Shown: positions 63,579 through 64,000 of the stretch, in pieces
How the letters are laid out: every line of letters begins with the position of its first letter
Position numbering within the stretch: position 1 is the first letter of the stretch
Source: Bauldia sp.
Lineage (GTDB): Bacteria > Pseudomonadota > Alphaproteobacteria > Rhizobiales > Kaistiaceae
Direction of reading: 5' to 3'
DNA: 64,000 nucleotides
NCBI GenBank assembly: GCA_026126025.1
Contig: JAHCJZ010000001.1
Location: 62,001 to 126,000, forward strand
Translations under genes and position numbers: made by a program
Notes under the pieces: model-generated
Database searches by the model: none
What the model was told of the DNA's origin: nothing
The model's input: only the letters and a program-made list of their open reading frames with translations

Positions 63579-64000
63579 CGCTTCCCGGCGAAGAAGCTCC
63601 TGAGCAAGCCGGCGGCCTCGCTTTCCGCGAGGCCGCCATAGACCTCCGGCGCATGGTGGCACGTGGCGGCGTGGAAGAACCGCACGCCGCTCTCCACCGC
63701 CCCGCCCTTGGGGTCGGCGGTGCCGTAATAGAGCCGCCTGATCCGGGCGAATGAGATCGCCGCCGCGCACATCGTGCAGGGCTCCAGCGTCACGTGAAGG
63801 TCGCAGCCGGTCAGCCGCTCGCTGCCCAGCGTCGCGGCGGCGGCGCGGATCGCGAGGAGCTCGGCATGCGCGGTGGGGTCGCGCAGCTCCAGCGTCCGGT
63901 TGCCGGCCGCGGCGATGACCGCGCCGTCGCGGCTGATCACCGCGCCGATCGGCACTTCGCCGCGCACCGCCGCGTCGCGCGCTTCGCGCAATGCCCGCGC
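63575..64000 (-). CDS. tadA: tRNA-specific adenosine deaminase TadA (5' end cut by window)
   Basis: At least 141 residues; the N-terminus lies beyond base 64000, as the frame is open to the end. The zinc-site motifs are intact: PTAHAELLAI (His and the catalytic Glu) and VTLEPCTMCAAAI (two Cys). It converts A34 to inosine in tRNA-Arg, an essential modification. The C-terminal DPKGGAVESGVRFF region is normal. Its stop overlaps the convergent binding protein gene by four bases. Confidence 0.95.
   Translation of the reverse strand, partial: ARALREARDAAVRGEVPIGAVISRDGAVIAAAGNRTLELRDPTAHAELLAIRAAAATLGSERLTGCDLHVTLEPCTMCAAAISFARIRRLYYGTADPKGGAVESGVRFFHAATCHHAPEVYGGLAESEAAGLLRSFFAGKR

Overview
The window is a high-GC chromosomal segment from an alphaproteobacterium, most likely Hyphomicrobiales (Rhizobiales). 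The evidence is the irr / fabA-fabB-fabI cluster, a class I lysyl-tRNA synthetase, an encoded tRNA-His without G-1 and with A73, a PdhS-like cell-cycle kinase, DUF3422 and TIGR01459-type proteins, and the palindromic GAGCATGATC...GATCATGCTC intergenic repeat common in rhizobia. No species can be named from the sequence alone.

Layout. 1-3 kb: a BrnT/BrnA-type toxin-antitoxin pair and lepA. 2.9-6.5 kb: a tiny lipoprotein, a structured RNA candidate ending in a strong terminator, two envelope proteins of unknown function, and a LuxR-type regulator of lower GC. 6.5-10.4 kb: a PQQ-dependent dehydrogenase divergent from a frameshifted cytochrome c and a nuclease-like protein, then a secreted pentapeptide-repeat protein. 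10.4-13.8 kb: fabA-fabB-fabI divergent from irr. 13.8-24.2 kb: mostly housekeeping and envelope genes (a HicB-like protein, an SH3 protein, a hydroxyacid dehydrogenase, lysK, a TerB-like protein, a solute-binding protein, lspA, two RNA methyltransferases, a CoxG-like protein). 24.2-29 kb: bfd and bfr with an Irr-box-like site, a divergent FGGY kinase, glucokinase, and a MarR/cupin divergent pair. 29-34 kb: AsmA and a large PAS histidine kinase. 34-38 kb: tRNA-His and a B12-riboswitch-controlled ABC importer. 38-44 kb: a second, intact cytochrome c, xseA, rsmE, gshA, a 1-Cys peroxiredoxin, and an antitoxin with only the tail of its toxin. 44-53 kb: DUF3422, malate synthase, an L,D-transpeptidase, tag, ribF, a HAD protein and a sigma-54 activator. 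53-57 kb: a TadG-like protein and groES-groEL with a CIRCE site. 57-64 kb: a low-GC HEPN-type gene, hisS-hisZ-hisG, a PQQ-system binding protein, and the start-truncated tadA.

How the genes fit together. Three parts of a periplasmic quinoprotein alcohol-oxidation system are scattered: the dehydrogenase with a broken cytochrome at 6.5-8.9 kb, an intact cytochrome paralogue at 38 kb, and the PQQ-associated binding protein at 62 kb. Iron handling links irr with bfd-bfr. Histidine appears three ways: tRNA-His, the alphaproteobacterial-type HisRS, and hisZG. The most promising unusual items are the HEPN-type gene between groEL and hisS, two phage-tail-like beta modules inside the von Willebrand domain of the TadG-like protein, the low-GC mosaic patch inside hisS, and the dinucleotide-expansion frameshift in the cytochrome. 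No CRISPR array, prophage or insertion sequence was seen.
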